A DNA stretch of 13,529 nt, taken from positions 1-13,529 of the forward strand of contig JBGOTP010000114.1 of assembly GCA_041476545.1 (NCBI GenBank), given 5' to 3'. Below the pieces are notes generated by a model, which had not been told where the DNA came from, did no database searches, and was given only the letters and a program-made list of their open reading frames with translations. The stretch is from JBGOTP01 sp041476545 (lineage in GTDB: Bacteria; Acidobacteriota; Vicinamibacteria; Vicinamibacterales; CAVVIG01). A program made the translations under genes and the position numbers. Of this stretch, positions 7,436-13,529 are shown piece by piece; the first letter of the stretch is position 1; each line of letters begins with the position of its first letter.

Positions 7436-8500
7436 TCATTTCAGTTTCAAGGGAACGCGAAGGCCGCCTGTCAACGTACCCGCCTCGAAGCCGTTGTCGG
7501 CCCGGTACCTGTCGTACTGCACCAGAAGACTGCTTCCCTTGGGAAGCCACGCCATCGCGCCGGGCGTGATGACGAGCTTGCCCGTGTAAAGGTCAGACGC
7601 AAACGGCGCCAGACGGAAGTCGGCCGTGAAGAACTCCGGCGAGCCGGCATACTGCCGCTGGAAGAAGAATGCGCCCGTCTGGCCGTACCGGCGATACACG
7701 ACACTTGCGAGCACCGGCTTCGTCAGATAGTGGGAGAGGCCCACATCGATCGAGTTCGAGCGCAGCTGCCAGCTGTCGAAGTAGTGCCGGTAGTTGGCTT
7801 CGAAATACGTGTCGGCGGGCAAGGCCTGGCGTATGCGCGCGGTGAGCGTTTGTCTCGTGCGCAGATCGGGTGCCTGGCCGACCAGCATGATGCCCTGCAC
7901 GTCGGCACGTAGATACGGGTTGCTCTGAAATCCATTCACCCGTGCCAGTTCGTACCCGACCTGCGCGATGGTGGTTTTTGTCAGCGTCTGTGTGATGGCC
8001 GCATAGCCACTGCTCGCGTACTGCTGTTCGACCTGCGGCAGGGGATGGAGCGTGGGCTGATTCAGTGAGAACGTGAACCCGCCGGCGATCGTCGTGTTCC
8101 CATTGTTGAGATCGCGCGCGAGCGACGTGAGCGCCGTGGTCGCCCGGTAAAAGTTCTCGCGACTGTATTCGCCGCCGATCGTCCACTTCAAGTCGCCAAA
8201 CTTGCGGGTGAGGGACGCGCTGCCCACCAGACGCTGACTGCTCACCCCCTGATGGTGGCACCGCGCGCAGGAGTCCGAGGCGGCCGAGATGGCATCGACC
8301 CCGAAACTGCCCCGCAGCGTCGTCCGGTCGGTGAAGTCCTGGCTGAGCTCCACGGTCGGGCTGAGAACGGTCACGCCGCGGGTGTCTTGAAACTGGTGAA
8401 ACTGCACGTTCAGTTCGTTCTGGGCCAGCGTGTGCGTGGCGGCCAGCGCGAAAAGGGTCGTCATCAGGGCTGCGATCGCGCCAGCTCTACTTGCAGCCAC
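7436..8500 (-). CDS. DUF3570-type outer-membrane beta-barrel with CxxCH motif
   Basis: 354 residues from a GTG start. The N-terminus is a signal peptide (about 1-26, ending TLAQ). The body is made of alternating strands with aromatic girdles, and the segment GYELARVNGFQSNPY resembles the DUF3570 family signature, so an outer-membrane barrel is likely. Unusual: VDAISAASDSCARCHH at 68-83 contains a c-type heme attachment motif (C78, C81, H82, plus H83), immediately preceded by a DxxSAAS sequence (D69-S75) resembling an ApbE flavinylation site. The GTG at 8500 overlaps the DUF4266-type gene by 14 nt and has AGGGGGG about 6 nt upstream inside that gene. The ATG at 8464 would cut into the signal peptide. 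It is the last gene of the four-gene exported redox set. Confidence 0.8.
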   Translation of the reverse strand: MAASRAGAIAALMTTLFALAATHTLAQNELNVQFHQFQDTRGVTVLSPTVELSQDFTDRTTLRGSFGVDAISAASDSCARCHHQGVSSQRLVGSASLTRKFGDLKWTIGGEYSRENFYRATTALTSLARDLNNGNTTIAGGFTFSLNQPTLHPLPQVEQQYASSGYAAITQTLTKTTIAQVGYELARVNGFQSNPYLRADVQGIMLVGQAPDLRTRQTLTARIRQALPADTYFEANYRHYFDSWQLRSNSIDVGLSHYLTKPVLASVVYRRYGQTGAFFFQRQYAGSPEFFTADFRLAPFASDLYTGKLVITPGAMAWLPKGSSLLVQYDRYRADNGFEAGTLTGGLRVPLKLK

Positions 8501-8720
8501 AGCCGCCCCCCTGCACGCCGGAACCGCCCGCCGATCCTTCGCGGGCTTCCAGCCAGTGGGCCTGATAGGCGGTAAGGCTCCCGTTCTCGTCGAATCTCAT
8601 CTGAGGATCGGCGAGGCGCCCGCGTTCCCAGGGCTGAACGGTGACGCATCCCGCGCCCATCAGGGCCACGGCGGCAATTGCGGCCAATAGCAGAAACCGA
8701 CCGAGGGCGTGTGTGTGCAT
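8487..8720 (-). CDS. DUF4266-type small lipoprotein with Gly/Cys tail
   Basis: 77 residues. Lipoprotein signal peptide with lipobox GAGC (lipid on Cys25), then VQPWERGRLADPQM, a signature I associate with the DUF4266 family, and AHWLEAREGSAGG leading into a C-terminal GGGCGCK with Cys74 and Cys76. Molecular role unknown; the C-G-C end could bind a metal or form a disulfide, and the thioredoxin gene just upstream makes a redox role plausible. GGAG lies about 9 nt before the ATG. It starts 27 nt after the thioredoxin stop and overlaps the barrel gene by 14 nt; the DUF4266 and DUF3570 families are, to my knowledge, regularly neighbours. Confidence 0.85.
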   Translation of the reverse strand: MHTHALGRFLLLAAIAAVALMGAGCVTVQPWERGRLADPQMRFDENGSLTAYQAHWLEAREGSAGGSGVQGGGCGCK

Positions 8721-8747
8721 GTCTCAACTCCGTTTCCTTTCGTCTCG

Positions 8748-9269
8748 CTAGCGGACCGGTTCGGCGATCAGGACATCGAGTTCTCGCCGGTATGTGCGCT
8801 CGATGCCCTGCGAGTACCCCTGGTGCGTGTAACGAATCTCTCCTCGGCGATCGATGACGAACGAGCTGGGCATGCCTCGTACCTTGAACGCTTTCGGCGA
8901 CTCGCCACGCGGATCGAAGACCACGAGCAGCTGGTGGGGATGCGCCGCGAGGAATGCATCGGCATCTTTTCGCCGCTCATCCACGTTGACCGCGATCACG
9001 TCCACCCCGCGGGCGCGGTAGTCGCGCTGGATGACATCGAGCGCGGGGAACGACTCTTTGCACGGAGGACACCAGCTCGCCCAGAAATCGACGAGCACCA
9101 CCTTGCCCTTCGCATTGGCCAGCCGCACGACGGCGCCATCCGCGCCTCGCCATTCCACGGCCGGCGCGGCGGTGGGCGCCGGGGCCGCAACCACGTCAGG
9201 TCCCACAACGATGAGTACTGCCGCGATCGCGGCGGCCAGCGAGAGCAACGCACGAACTGTTCGCATCAT
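8748..9269 (-). CDS. TlpA/ResA-type exported thioredoxin
   Basis: 173 residues with an N-terminal signal sequence or anchor (about 1-29). Thioredoxin fold with DFWASWCPPC (active-site Cys67 and Cys70) and the cis-Pro loop GMPSSFVID. The CPPC active site and export signal are typical of TlpA, ResA or CcmG-type periplasmic reductases, which reduce disulfides such as those of apocytochrome CxxCH motifs before heme attachment. It lies 27 nt after a CxxCH lipoprotein and 27 nt before the Cys-tailed lipoprotein, with a CxxCH barrel beyond, so its likely clients are encoded beside it. No DsbD-like electron donor is in the window. MM at the start leaves a one-codon ambiguity. Confidence 0.92.
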   Translation of the reverse strand: MMRTVRALLSLAAAIAAVLIVVGPDVVAAPAPTAAPAVEWRGADGAVVRLANAKGKVVLVDFWASWCPPCKESFPALDVIQRDYRARGVDVIAVNVDERRKDADAFLAAHPHQLLVVFDPRGESPKAFKVRGMPSSFVIDRRGEIRYTHQGYSQGIERTYRRELDVLIAEPVR

Positions 9270-9296
9270 CTCACGTACTTCATCACTCCGATCGCT

Positions 9297-9716
9297 TCAA
9301 CGTGTTTGCGCGCCGTTGTAGTAGACCAGCCAGCGGAAGATCATCGTCGCGGACGTCAGCGCATCTCCGCGCAGGTAACCATACATGCTCCCTCCGGGCG
9401 CGCAGGTGACGACCAGGCTGCTCTTGGCATCTCCCGGCCTCTGGCCAGCCAGCACGTCGGCGTAGGTGCTGACTGAGTAGCCGCCCTCGGCCCCGTTGCT
9501 GCGATGACAGCTCAAGCAATCGCGATCCAGAATGGGTTTGATGTCCTGAACGTAGGCAAGCGGCTGCGTCCCTACCGAACTGGGACCAAAAGGAAATCCC
9601 GGGTCGCCGGTGTCGCTGGCCGGCTGCCCGTTGATGCATCCGCTGACCACGACTGGAACAAGAGCGCCGATCAATAGAAAGGGGAGACATTTCGCAGCGG
9701 CCGACGCGGCTGGCAT
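9297..9716 (-). CDS. CxxCH-containing cytochrome c-like lipoprotein
   Basis: 139 residues from the ATG at 9716. Lipoprotein signal peptide with lipobox VSGC (Cys27). A single c-type heme motif CLSCH is at 67-71, in the context IKPILDRDCLSCH common in small envelope cytochromes, followed by STYADVL and PGGSMYGYL, where Met101 could be the distal ligand. An extra Cys lies at 96. It should be a membrane-anchored electron carrier in the periplasm. First gene of the set that continues with the thioredoxin, and divergent from apbE. The start is uncertain: ATG at 9740 or GTG at 9788 are in frame and none has a good Shine-Dalgarno; 9716 gives the most normal lipoprotein signal. Confidence 0.8.
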   Translation of the reverse strand: MPAASAAAKCLPFLLIGALVPVVVSGCINGQPASDTGDPGFPFGPSSVGTQPLAYVQDIKPILDRDCLSCHRSNGAEGGYSVSTYADVLAGQRPGDAKSSLVVTCAPGGSMYGYLRGDALTSATMIFRWLVYYNGAQTR

Positions 9717-9833
9717 CCCTATCGCAGAAGTGCAACCCATGTGCCGCGACGATGAGTCGCATTGTTGGATTTTCTGTTGCAATCGCACAGTGATTCGTCG
9801 TCTGTCCGCTTGAGAGTACGTCAGGAGTGGCTC

Positions 9834-10853
9834 ATGAGGGTGGCAGCTTGTTTCGCGGCTGTGGGGATTTTGGCGCGGGCGTTCGCCCAGCCGGCGCTCG
9901 CTCAGGCTGATTCCGAGTCGAAATCGTATCGCTACATCATGGGCACGTCGGTCGAGGTCGAGGCGTTCGGCGGAACGGCTGACACGAGAACCGCAGCCAT
10001 CGACGAGGCCTTTGGCGCGGTCGAGGAAGTCGATCGGCTGATGAGCAACTACCGGGACGACAGCGAACTCGCGCTCATCAATCGCGACGCGTCACGACGG
10101 CCGGTTCGCGTCAGCGATCCCATGATGAGCGTGCTCCAAGCGGCGCAGAAGGTGAGCGCGCAGAGCGGTGGCGGCTTTGCGGTGACGATCGGTCCGCTCG
10201 TTCGGCTCTGGGGATTTCACGACAAGAACCCCCGCCAGCCAACCGCTCAGGAATTCGCCGCGGTGCGGCCGCTCATCGACTACAGGAACCTTGTTCTTGA
10301 TGCCGAGCAGCACACTGTGCGCTTTGCCAGGCCCGGAGTGGAAGTTGATCTGGGCGGTATTGCGAAAGGCTTTGCGGTCGAGGTCGCGGCAAACGTCCTT
10401 CGCCGCCATGGGCTGCGCGGATTCATCGACGCGGGCGGCAACCAGTATCTGCTCGGCACGCCGCCAGGGAAGGCGACGTGGACCGTGGGCGTCAAGGATC
10501 CCGACCGGCCCGACCGACTCCTTGGTGTGATCGAGACGCCGGAATCGTCGGTGTCTACCTCGGCCGACTACGCGACGTTTGTGGAGATCAACGGCAGGAA
10601 GTACGGGCACATCCTGGATCCGCGCACGCTGCAGCCATCGGCGGCGGCGTTGAGCGTGACGATTCTCTCTCGCGACGGGACCATGGCCGACGCCATGTCG
10701 AAAGCGGCCTTCATCCTCGGCCCGACCGCCGGCCTCGCGCTCATCGATTCGGTTCCGGGTATGTCCGGGCTGATCGCGTACCGCAAGGTCGACGGTGGCA
10801 CGGGCATCGTCCGGTCGCGAGGCCTGCGTTTTCGTCCCGCTGGCGCGGGATAG
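9834..10853 (+). CDS. apbE: ApbE: FAD:protein FMN transferase
   Basis: 339 residues, normal family length. Signal peptide at about 1-24 ending ALA without a lipobox, so probably soluble periplasmic. ApbE transfers FMN from FAD to a Ser or Thr in DxxS/TGAT-like sites of exported proteins. Family motifs seen: MGTSVEVE at 36-43, GGGFAVTIGPLVRLWGF at 112-128, VDLGGIAKGF at 171-180, DAGGNQYLLG at 199-208, STSADYATF at 231-239, YGHILDPRT at 247-255 and DGTMADAMSK at 271-280. The start is set by AGGAG at 9823-9827, six nt before the ATG. It is divergent from the CxxCH lipoprotein/thioredoxin/DUF4266/DUF3570 genes, across 117 bp that must hold both promoters. No FMN-binding-domain or NqrC-like target is in the window. 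Confidence 0.95.
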   Translation: MRVAACFAAVGILARAFAQPALAQADSESKSYRYIMGTSVEVEAFGGTADTRTAAIDEAFGAVEEVDRLMSNYRDDSELALINRDASRRPVRVSDPMMSVLQAAQKVSAQSGGGFAVTIGPLVRLWGFHDKNPRQPTAQEFAAVRPLIDYRNLVLDAEQHTVRFARPGVEVDLGGIAKGFAVEVAANVLRRHGLRGFIDAGGNQYLLGTPPGKATWTVGVKDPDRPDRLLGVIETPESSVSTSADYATFVEINGRKYGHILDPRTLQPSAAALSVTILSRDGTMADAMSKAAFILGPTAGLALIDSVPGMSGLIAYRKVDGGTGIVRSRGLRFRPAGAG

Positions 10854-10942
10854 GGATGGGCGAAGGTTGCGTCGACGGCTCCGCGAATTACTGTTTCGTG
10901 ATCGACTTACAAATGTGACGTACCCCATGTCGCCGATGGTGG

Positions 10943-10980
10943 GTAGTGCGCCGCGCCGCCGTAGACGGCGGCTGCGCTAC
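10943..10980. terminator. Strong hairpin between convergent apbE and the 171-residue gene
   Basis: Inner stem GCCGCCG (10955-10961) and CGGCGGC (10966-10972) with loop TAGA, extended by an outer stem of GTAG-T-GCGC against GCGCTAC with one bulged base and a small internal loop. It lies between converging genes and includes the stop codon of the minus-strand gene (10979-10977). It could end transcription from both sides. No T tract is present on either strand. Confidence 0.5.
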
Positions 10981-11492
10981 ATCGCGGCCGGCGAGACTGG
11001 TGGGGTGAGGAGATAAGGCCGGTCGCGGAGTTCGCGACTTAGACGCGCGTGGCGCTGGCGCCACAGTTCAAAGCCCCGGGCGATCGTGTCGAGCAGCCGC
11101 GCTTTGGGGAGAGAGCGTTCCTGGAGGGCCGCTCGACTGAAGAAGCTCGTGCCCAGCTCGGCATACCAACGGATGTTATGCCGGCGGCGCATCTGATCCT
11201 CGAAAAATCCGGTGAGCAGGAGACACTGAGCCCCAGCGGTTTCCATCATCGCACTGTCGTGCAGCATGCTGGTGTCGTAGACAAACTGGTCGAACACTGC
11301 GCTCAGGTTCGCGGGCGCTGGCAGGTCGGTGCCCGCCGAGGTGGACACCTGGGCGTAGTGCGCGAGCACGCTCGCGTTGTACAGCAGCTCCTCGCGATCG
11401 ACGGGAGAGTCGCAGACATCTCGCAGGCCGACCACGAAGAACGCCAACGCCTGTCGATGATCGGTCGCTAACAGTTCGCGCAGCGGTTCCAT
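10977..11492 (-). CDS. Unrecognised helical cytoplasmic protein
   Basis: 171 residues, no signal peptide, no membrane segment. Predicted mostly helical, with Asp/Glu/His-containing segments: DREELLYNASVLAHYAQ, FVYDTSMLHDSAMMETAG and FFEDQMRRRHNIRWYAELG. I do not recognise the family. A good Shine-Dalgarno GGAGG lies about 5 nt before the ATG, which argues for a real gene. It follows the HD-GYP response regulator on the same strand after a 181-bp gap and may respond to or modulate that regulator; this is inferred from position alone. Its stop codon lies inside a strong hairpin. Confidence 0.75.
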   Translation of the reverse strand: MEPLRELLATDHRQALAFFVVGLRDVCDSPVDREELLYNASVLAHYAQVSTSAGTDLPAPANLSAVFDQFVYDTSMLHDSAMMETAGAQCLLLTGFFEDQMRRRHNIRWYAELGTSFFSRAALQERSLPKARLLDTIARGFELWRQRHARLSRELRDRPYLLTPPVSPAAM

Positions 11493-11673
11493 GACACCTC
11501 CACGCCGGCCGGTGTTGTGGTCGTCGCGGCCGCGTGCGGGCGGCCCTCGCGCGAATTTTCAGCAACTCATGTGCCAGGAAACTCCCGGCTGTGGTCCGCG
11601 GTACGCGGTCAATTCTCGACCAGCGCGCATCCGTGGCCGCAGGTGTCTCCGGCCCGGGGGACATTGTTCGGGG

Positions 11674-12666
11674 TCAAGCCGCCGTCAGCGCTCCACGATG
11701 GCCCAGATCGACCAGGACGTTGACCAGATCCATACGGCGCCAGCCCCGGCGGCCTTCGGCCGCCAACTCGTCGAGGGCCCGCTCGATCGGCCATGCTGGC
11801 TTGTACGGGCGCTCCGTCGTCAGCGCGTCATAGACGTCCACGATGCCCATGATCTGAGCGAGCAGCGGGACCGCGTCGCCTCGCAGTCCGTCGGGATACC
11901 CGGTGCCGTCGAGCCGCTCATGGTGCGAGCGAACGATGGGGCGCACGTGCCGCAACGAGTGCAGTTCGGTGCACAGTCGATCGCCAATCACTGTGTGCAG
12001 CTTCACCTGTTCGTGCTCCGCGGACGTCAGACGTCCCGGTTTCAACAACACGGCGTCGGGCACGCCGATCTTGCCGATATCGTGCAGGTAGCCGCCGCGT
12101 GCGAGGGCCGAGCAATCGCCCTCATCGAGACCCAGGGACGCTCCGACGGCGGCGGCGTATCTGGAGAGACGAACGCAGTGGCCCTCCGTGTAGCGGTCCC
12201 GCGCCTCGATGGTCAGCGAGAGGCTGTCAATAACGGCCTCGGCCGAATCGAGCTCATCGGTATAACGCTTGAAGCGTACGAGCGATCGCACACGGGCCGT
12301 CAGCTCATGAACATTGCACGGTTTGCTGAGGAAGTCGTCGGCGCCCGCTTCGATACTGCGAATGCGATCCTCGTTGTCCTGGCGTCCCGTGATGAGGACG
12401 ACCGGTGTGAGCCGCGTCGCAGGCAGGCGTTTGAGTCTGCTGCACGCGTCGAAGCCGTCGAGCCCCGGCATCATGACATCCATCAGGACGAGATCCGGCT
12501 GTTCGCGGACGGCTGCCTCTATGGCGTCGACACCGTTGGTCGCGGATGTGACGCGATAGCCCTGCAGCACCAGCAGCGCAATCAGCCCTTCTCGTGAGGA
12601 GTCGTGATCGTCAACCACCAGCACAAGAGGCGGGCAGCCACTCATCGTCGCGGTCCCGTGCGTCAT
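11674..12666 (-). CDS. Response regulator with HD-GYP c-di-GMP phosphodiesterase domain
   Basis: 330 residues. An N-terminal receiver domain has VLVVDDHD, phosphoacceptor Asp63 in LVLMDVMMPG, and Lys115 in FLSKP. The C-terminal HD-GYP domain has YTEGHCVRLSRYA, catalytic HD (His195-Asp196) in LHDIGKIGVPD, and HHERLDGTGYPDGL with GYP at 256-258. All key residues are present, so it is probably an active phosphodiesterase degrading cyclic di-GMP under phosphorelay control. There is no DNA-binding domain and no histidine kinase in the window. The ATG at 12666 has AGGGG about 6 nt upstream; a second ATG at 12645 is possible, and the open frame upstream (to a TTG at 12762) is probably untranslated because it contains the likely promoter. 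Confidence 0.93.
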   Translation of the reverse strand: MTHGTATMSGCPPLVLVVDDHDSSREGLIALLVLQGYRVTSATNGVDAIEAAVREQPDLVLMDVMMPGLDGFDACSRLKRLPATRLTPVVLITGRQDNEDRIRSIEAGADDFLSKPCNVHELTARVRSLVRFKRYTDELDSAEAVIDSLSLTIEARDRYTEGHCVRLSRYAAAVGASLGLDEGDCSALARGGYLHDIGKIGVPDAVLLKPGRLTSAEHEQVKLHTVIGDRLCTELHSLRHVRPIVRSHHERLDGTGYPDGLRGDAVPLLAQIMGIVDVYDALTTERPYKPAWPIERALDELAAEGRRGWRRMDLVNVLVDLGHRGALTAA

Positions 12667-12733
12667 GGACAACCCCTGTGTGACGGTCTCCTGCGCGAGC
12701 CGGCGTCTTCCGGCGCCGCGATGGCAGCGTCGC

Positions 12734-12762
12734 AGGATACCCGTACAGGCCGGCCCATTCAA
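12734..12762 (-). promoter_or_regulatory. Candidate sigma70 promoter of the HD-GYP regulator
   Basis: TTGAAT at 12762-12757 (4 of 6) and TATCCT at 12739-12734 (4 of 6) are separated by exactly 17 bp on the minus strand. The expected start is near 12727, giving a leader of about 60 nt before the ATG at 12666 that contains a small GCCGG/CCGGC stem. Confidence 0.45.
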
Positions 12763-12799
12763 GCGTTCAGAAGCGAATCGCTGAGCTGAGGGCTGCTAC

Positions 12800-12839
12800 C
12801 GCGGCGCCGCGTGGGCGGCGACAACTCGCTGCGCGAGTT
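12800..12839. repeat. Palindrome and 7-bp hairpin in the intergenic region
   Basis: The 267-bp space between the HD-GYP gene and the alpha/beta hydrolase holds a perfect 12-bp palindrome CGCGGCGCCGCG (12800-12811) and, 11 bp later, a 7-bp stem AACTCGC/GCGAGTT with loop TGC (12823-12839). No gene is seen here. Their role is unknown; GC-rich DNA gives such palindromes by chance fairly often. Confidence 0.35.
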
Positions 12840-12898
12840 CTCCGACTGGGATCCCGGCGGGTGCCATGACCCCGCTGTCGCGATGATGCGTTCAGGGC

Positions 12899-12925
12899 TT
12901 GTGCCGCGCTCGAATCTGGTATGGT
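12899..12925 (+). promoter_or_regulatory. Weak promoter candidate for the alpha/beta hydrolase
   Basis: TTGTGC (12899-12904) and TATGGT (12920-12925) with a short 15-bp spacer. The -10 lies eight bases before the ATG at 12934, so the predicted transcript would have only about two leader bases, matching the absence of a clear Shine-Dalgarno. Confidence 0.3.
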
Positions 12926-12933
12926 TGTCGCCG

Positions 12934-13529
12934 ATGCAGGATCGCAACGCATCCAAGGACCCCACCAGTGATCCGCGCGGCCTGACTCGGCGGCACGTGC
13001 TACAGGGTGTCGCAGCCGCGCTCGTCCCCGCTGCTTTGGGAACGGGCGTGACTCGCGCCGCACAGGCTACACAGGCCGCGCCCACCGGGATCGGGCCGCT
13101 CAGTGCCTCGGTCCTACCTCCAGGCATCAGATCGAGATTTGTAGACGAGGTGAACGGCCTGCGCATGCACGTGCTCGAGGCCGGGTTCGAGACGCCGGGC
13201 CGTCCCGCCCTCTTGCTGCTGCACGGCTACCCCGAGCTGGCGTACAGCTGGCGCAACGTGATGGGGCCGCTCGCAGCGGCAGGCTTCCACGTCGTCGCAC
13301 CAGACGTGCGCGGTTACGGACGCACGACCAGCTCGCCGGTCGCCTACACGGACGACCTGCGGCCGTTCGGATCGCTCAACAAGATTAAGGACATGCTGGC
13401 GCTGGTGTCGGCGCTGGGCTACCGTTCTGTCGCAGCTGTCATCGGTCATGACCAGGGCTCGCCGCTCGCGGGATGGTGCGCATGCGCGCGCCCTGACGTC
13501 TTCAAGGCGGTCGCGATGATGAGCGCGCC
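12934..13529 (+). CDS. Tat-exported alpha/beta hydrolase, epoxide-hydrolase-like (3' end outside window)
   Basis: 198 residues are visible. A twin-arginine signal with LTRRHVLQG (Arg19-Arg20) and a following Ala-rich hydrophobic segment indicates export of the folded protein by Tat. The alpha/beta hydrolase core shows oxyanion HGYPE at 97-101, DVRGYGR near 124-130, and a nucleophile elbow GHDQGS with Asp173. An Asp nucleophile in GHDxG is typical of epoxide hydrolases and haloalkane dehalogenases rather than Ser esterases. The acid and His of the triad lie beyond the edge, so the exact reaction cannot be settled. No clear Shine-Dalgarno precedes the ATG. An overlapping ATG at 12921 is out of frame. 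Confidence 0.88.
   Translation, partial: MQDRNASKDPTSDPRGLTRRHVLQGVAAALVPAALGTGVTRAAQATQAAPTGIGPLSASVLPPGIRSRFVDEVNGLRMHVLEAGFETPGRPALLLLHGYPELAYSWRNVMGPLAAAGFHVVAPDVRGYGRTTSSPVAYTDDLRPFGSLNKIKDMLALVSALGYRSVAAVIGHDQGSPLAGWCACARPDVFKAVAMMSA

Noticed and set aside
9717..9833. Promoters for apbE and the divergent lipoprotein operon
   Set aside because: Both must lie here, but no -35/-10 pair with acceptable spacing was convincing on either strand.
11644..11665. Imperfect stem after the HD-GYP stop codon
   Set aside because: Seven-bp stem with a C/A mismatch on the transcribed strand and no T tract; could be chance in GC-rich DNA.
11491..12597. 368-codon plus-strand open frame opposite the HD-GYP gene
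   Set aside because: Antisense to a complete receiver plus HD-GYP protein; no domain in its translation.

Overview
The window is GC-rich and gene-dense, with 13 protein genes (two cut by the window edges). No RNA gene, mobile element or CRISPR array was found. The gene set is exported c-type cytochromes, a cytochrome fused to a copper-monooxygenase-like module, outer-membrane barrels, a type B carboxylesterase, an HD-GYP response regulator and a Tat-exported alpha/beta hydrolase. Together with the GC-rich codon use this suggests a soil or sediment Acidobacteriota, possibly a Vicinamibacteria-type lineage. That assignment is inference; there is no rRNA or marker gene to confirm it.

Layout. 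(1) 1-2236, minus strand: a small SET-domain protein gene overlaps by GTGA the start of an NRPS-like adenylation plus carrier protein gene that runs off the left edge. An 8-bp perfect dyad lies directly against the SET start codon. (2) 2289-4749, minus: a secreted type B carboxylesterase followed at close spacing by an outer-membrane-type barrel protein. The esterase has a near-consensus sigma70 promoter placed so that transcription should start on the A of its ATG (leaderless mRNA). (3) 4893-7393, plus: an exported cytochrome c/copper monooxygenase-like protein, a GC-rich hairpin, then an exported protein of unknown function. (4) 7436-9716, minus: four exported redox genes, namely a CxxCH lipoprotein, a TlpA-type thioredoxin, a DUF4266-type Gly/Cys-tailed lipoprotein and a DUF3570-type barrel. 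Divergent from them is ApbE (FAD:protein FMN transferase) at 9834-10853. (5) 10977-12666, minus: an HD-GYP response regulator and an unrecognised helical protein, separated from apbE by a strong hairpin. (6) 12934-end, plus: a Tat-exported epoxide-hydrolase-like alpha/beta hydrolase, cut by the right edge.

The most interesting part is region 4. The barrel carries a CxxCHH heme-attachment motif, uncommon for this type of protein as far as I know, and six residues upstream of it a D-A-I-S-A-A-S stretch resembling the ApbE flavinylation consensus (DxxSGAT-like). The thioredoxin could keep the CxxCH thiols reduced for heme attachment, the lipoprotein and barrel could carry heme, and ApbE could add FMN to an exported partner. 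This would be an envelope redox module; the wiring is inferred from gene context and motifs. The second point of interest is the coupled SET/NRPS pair.
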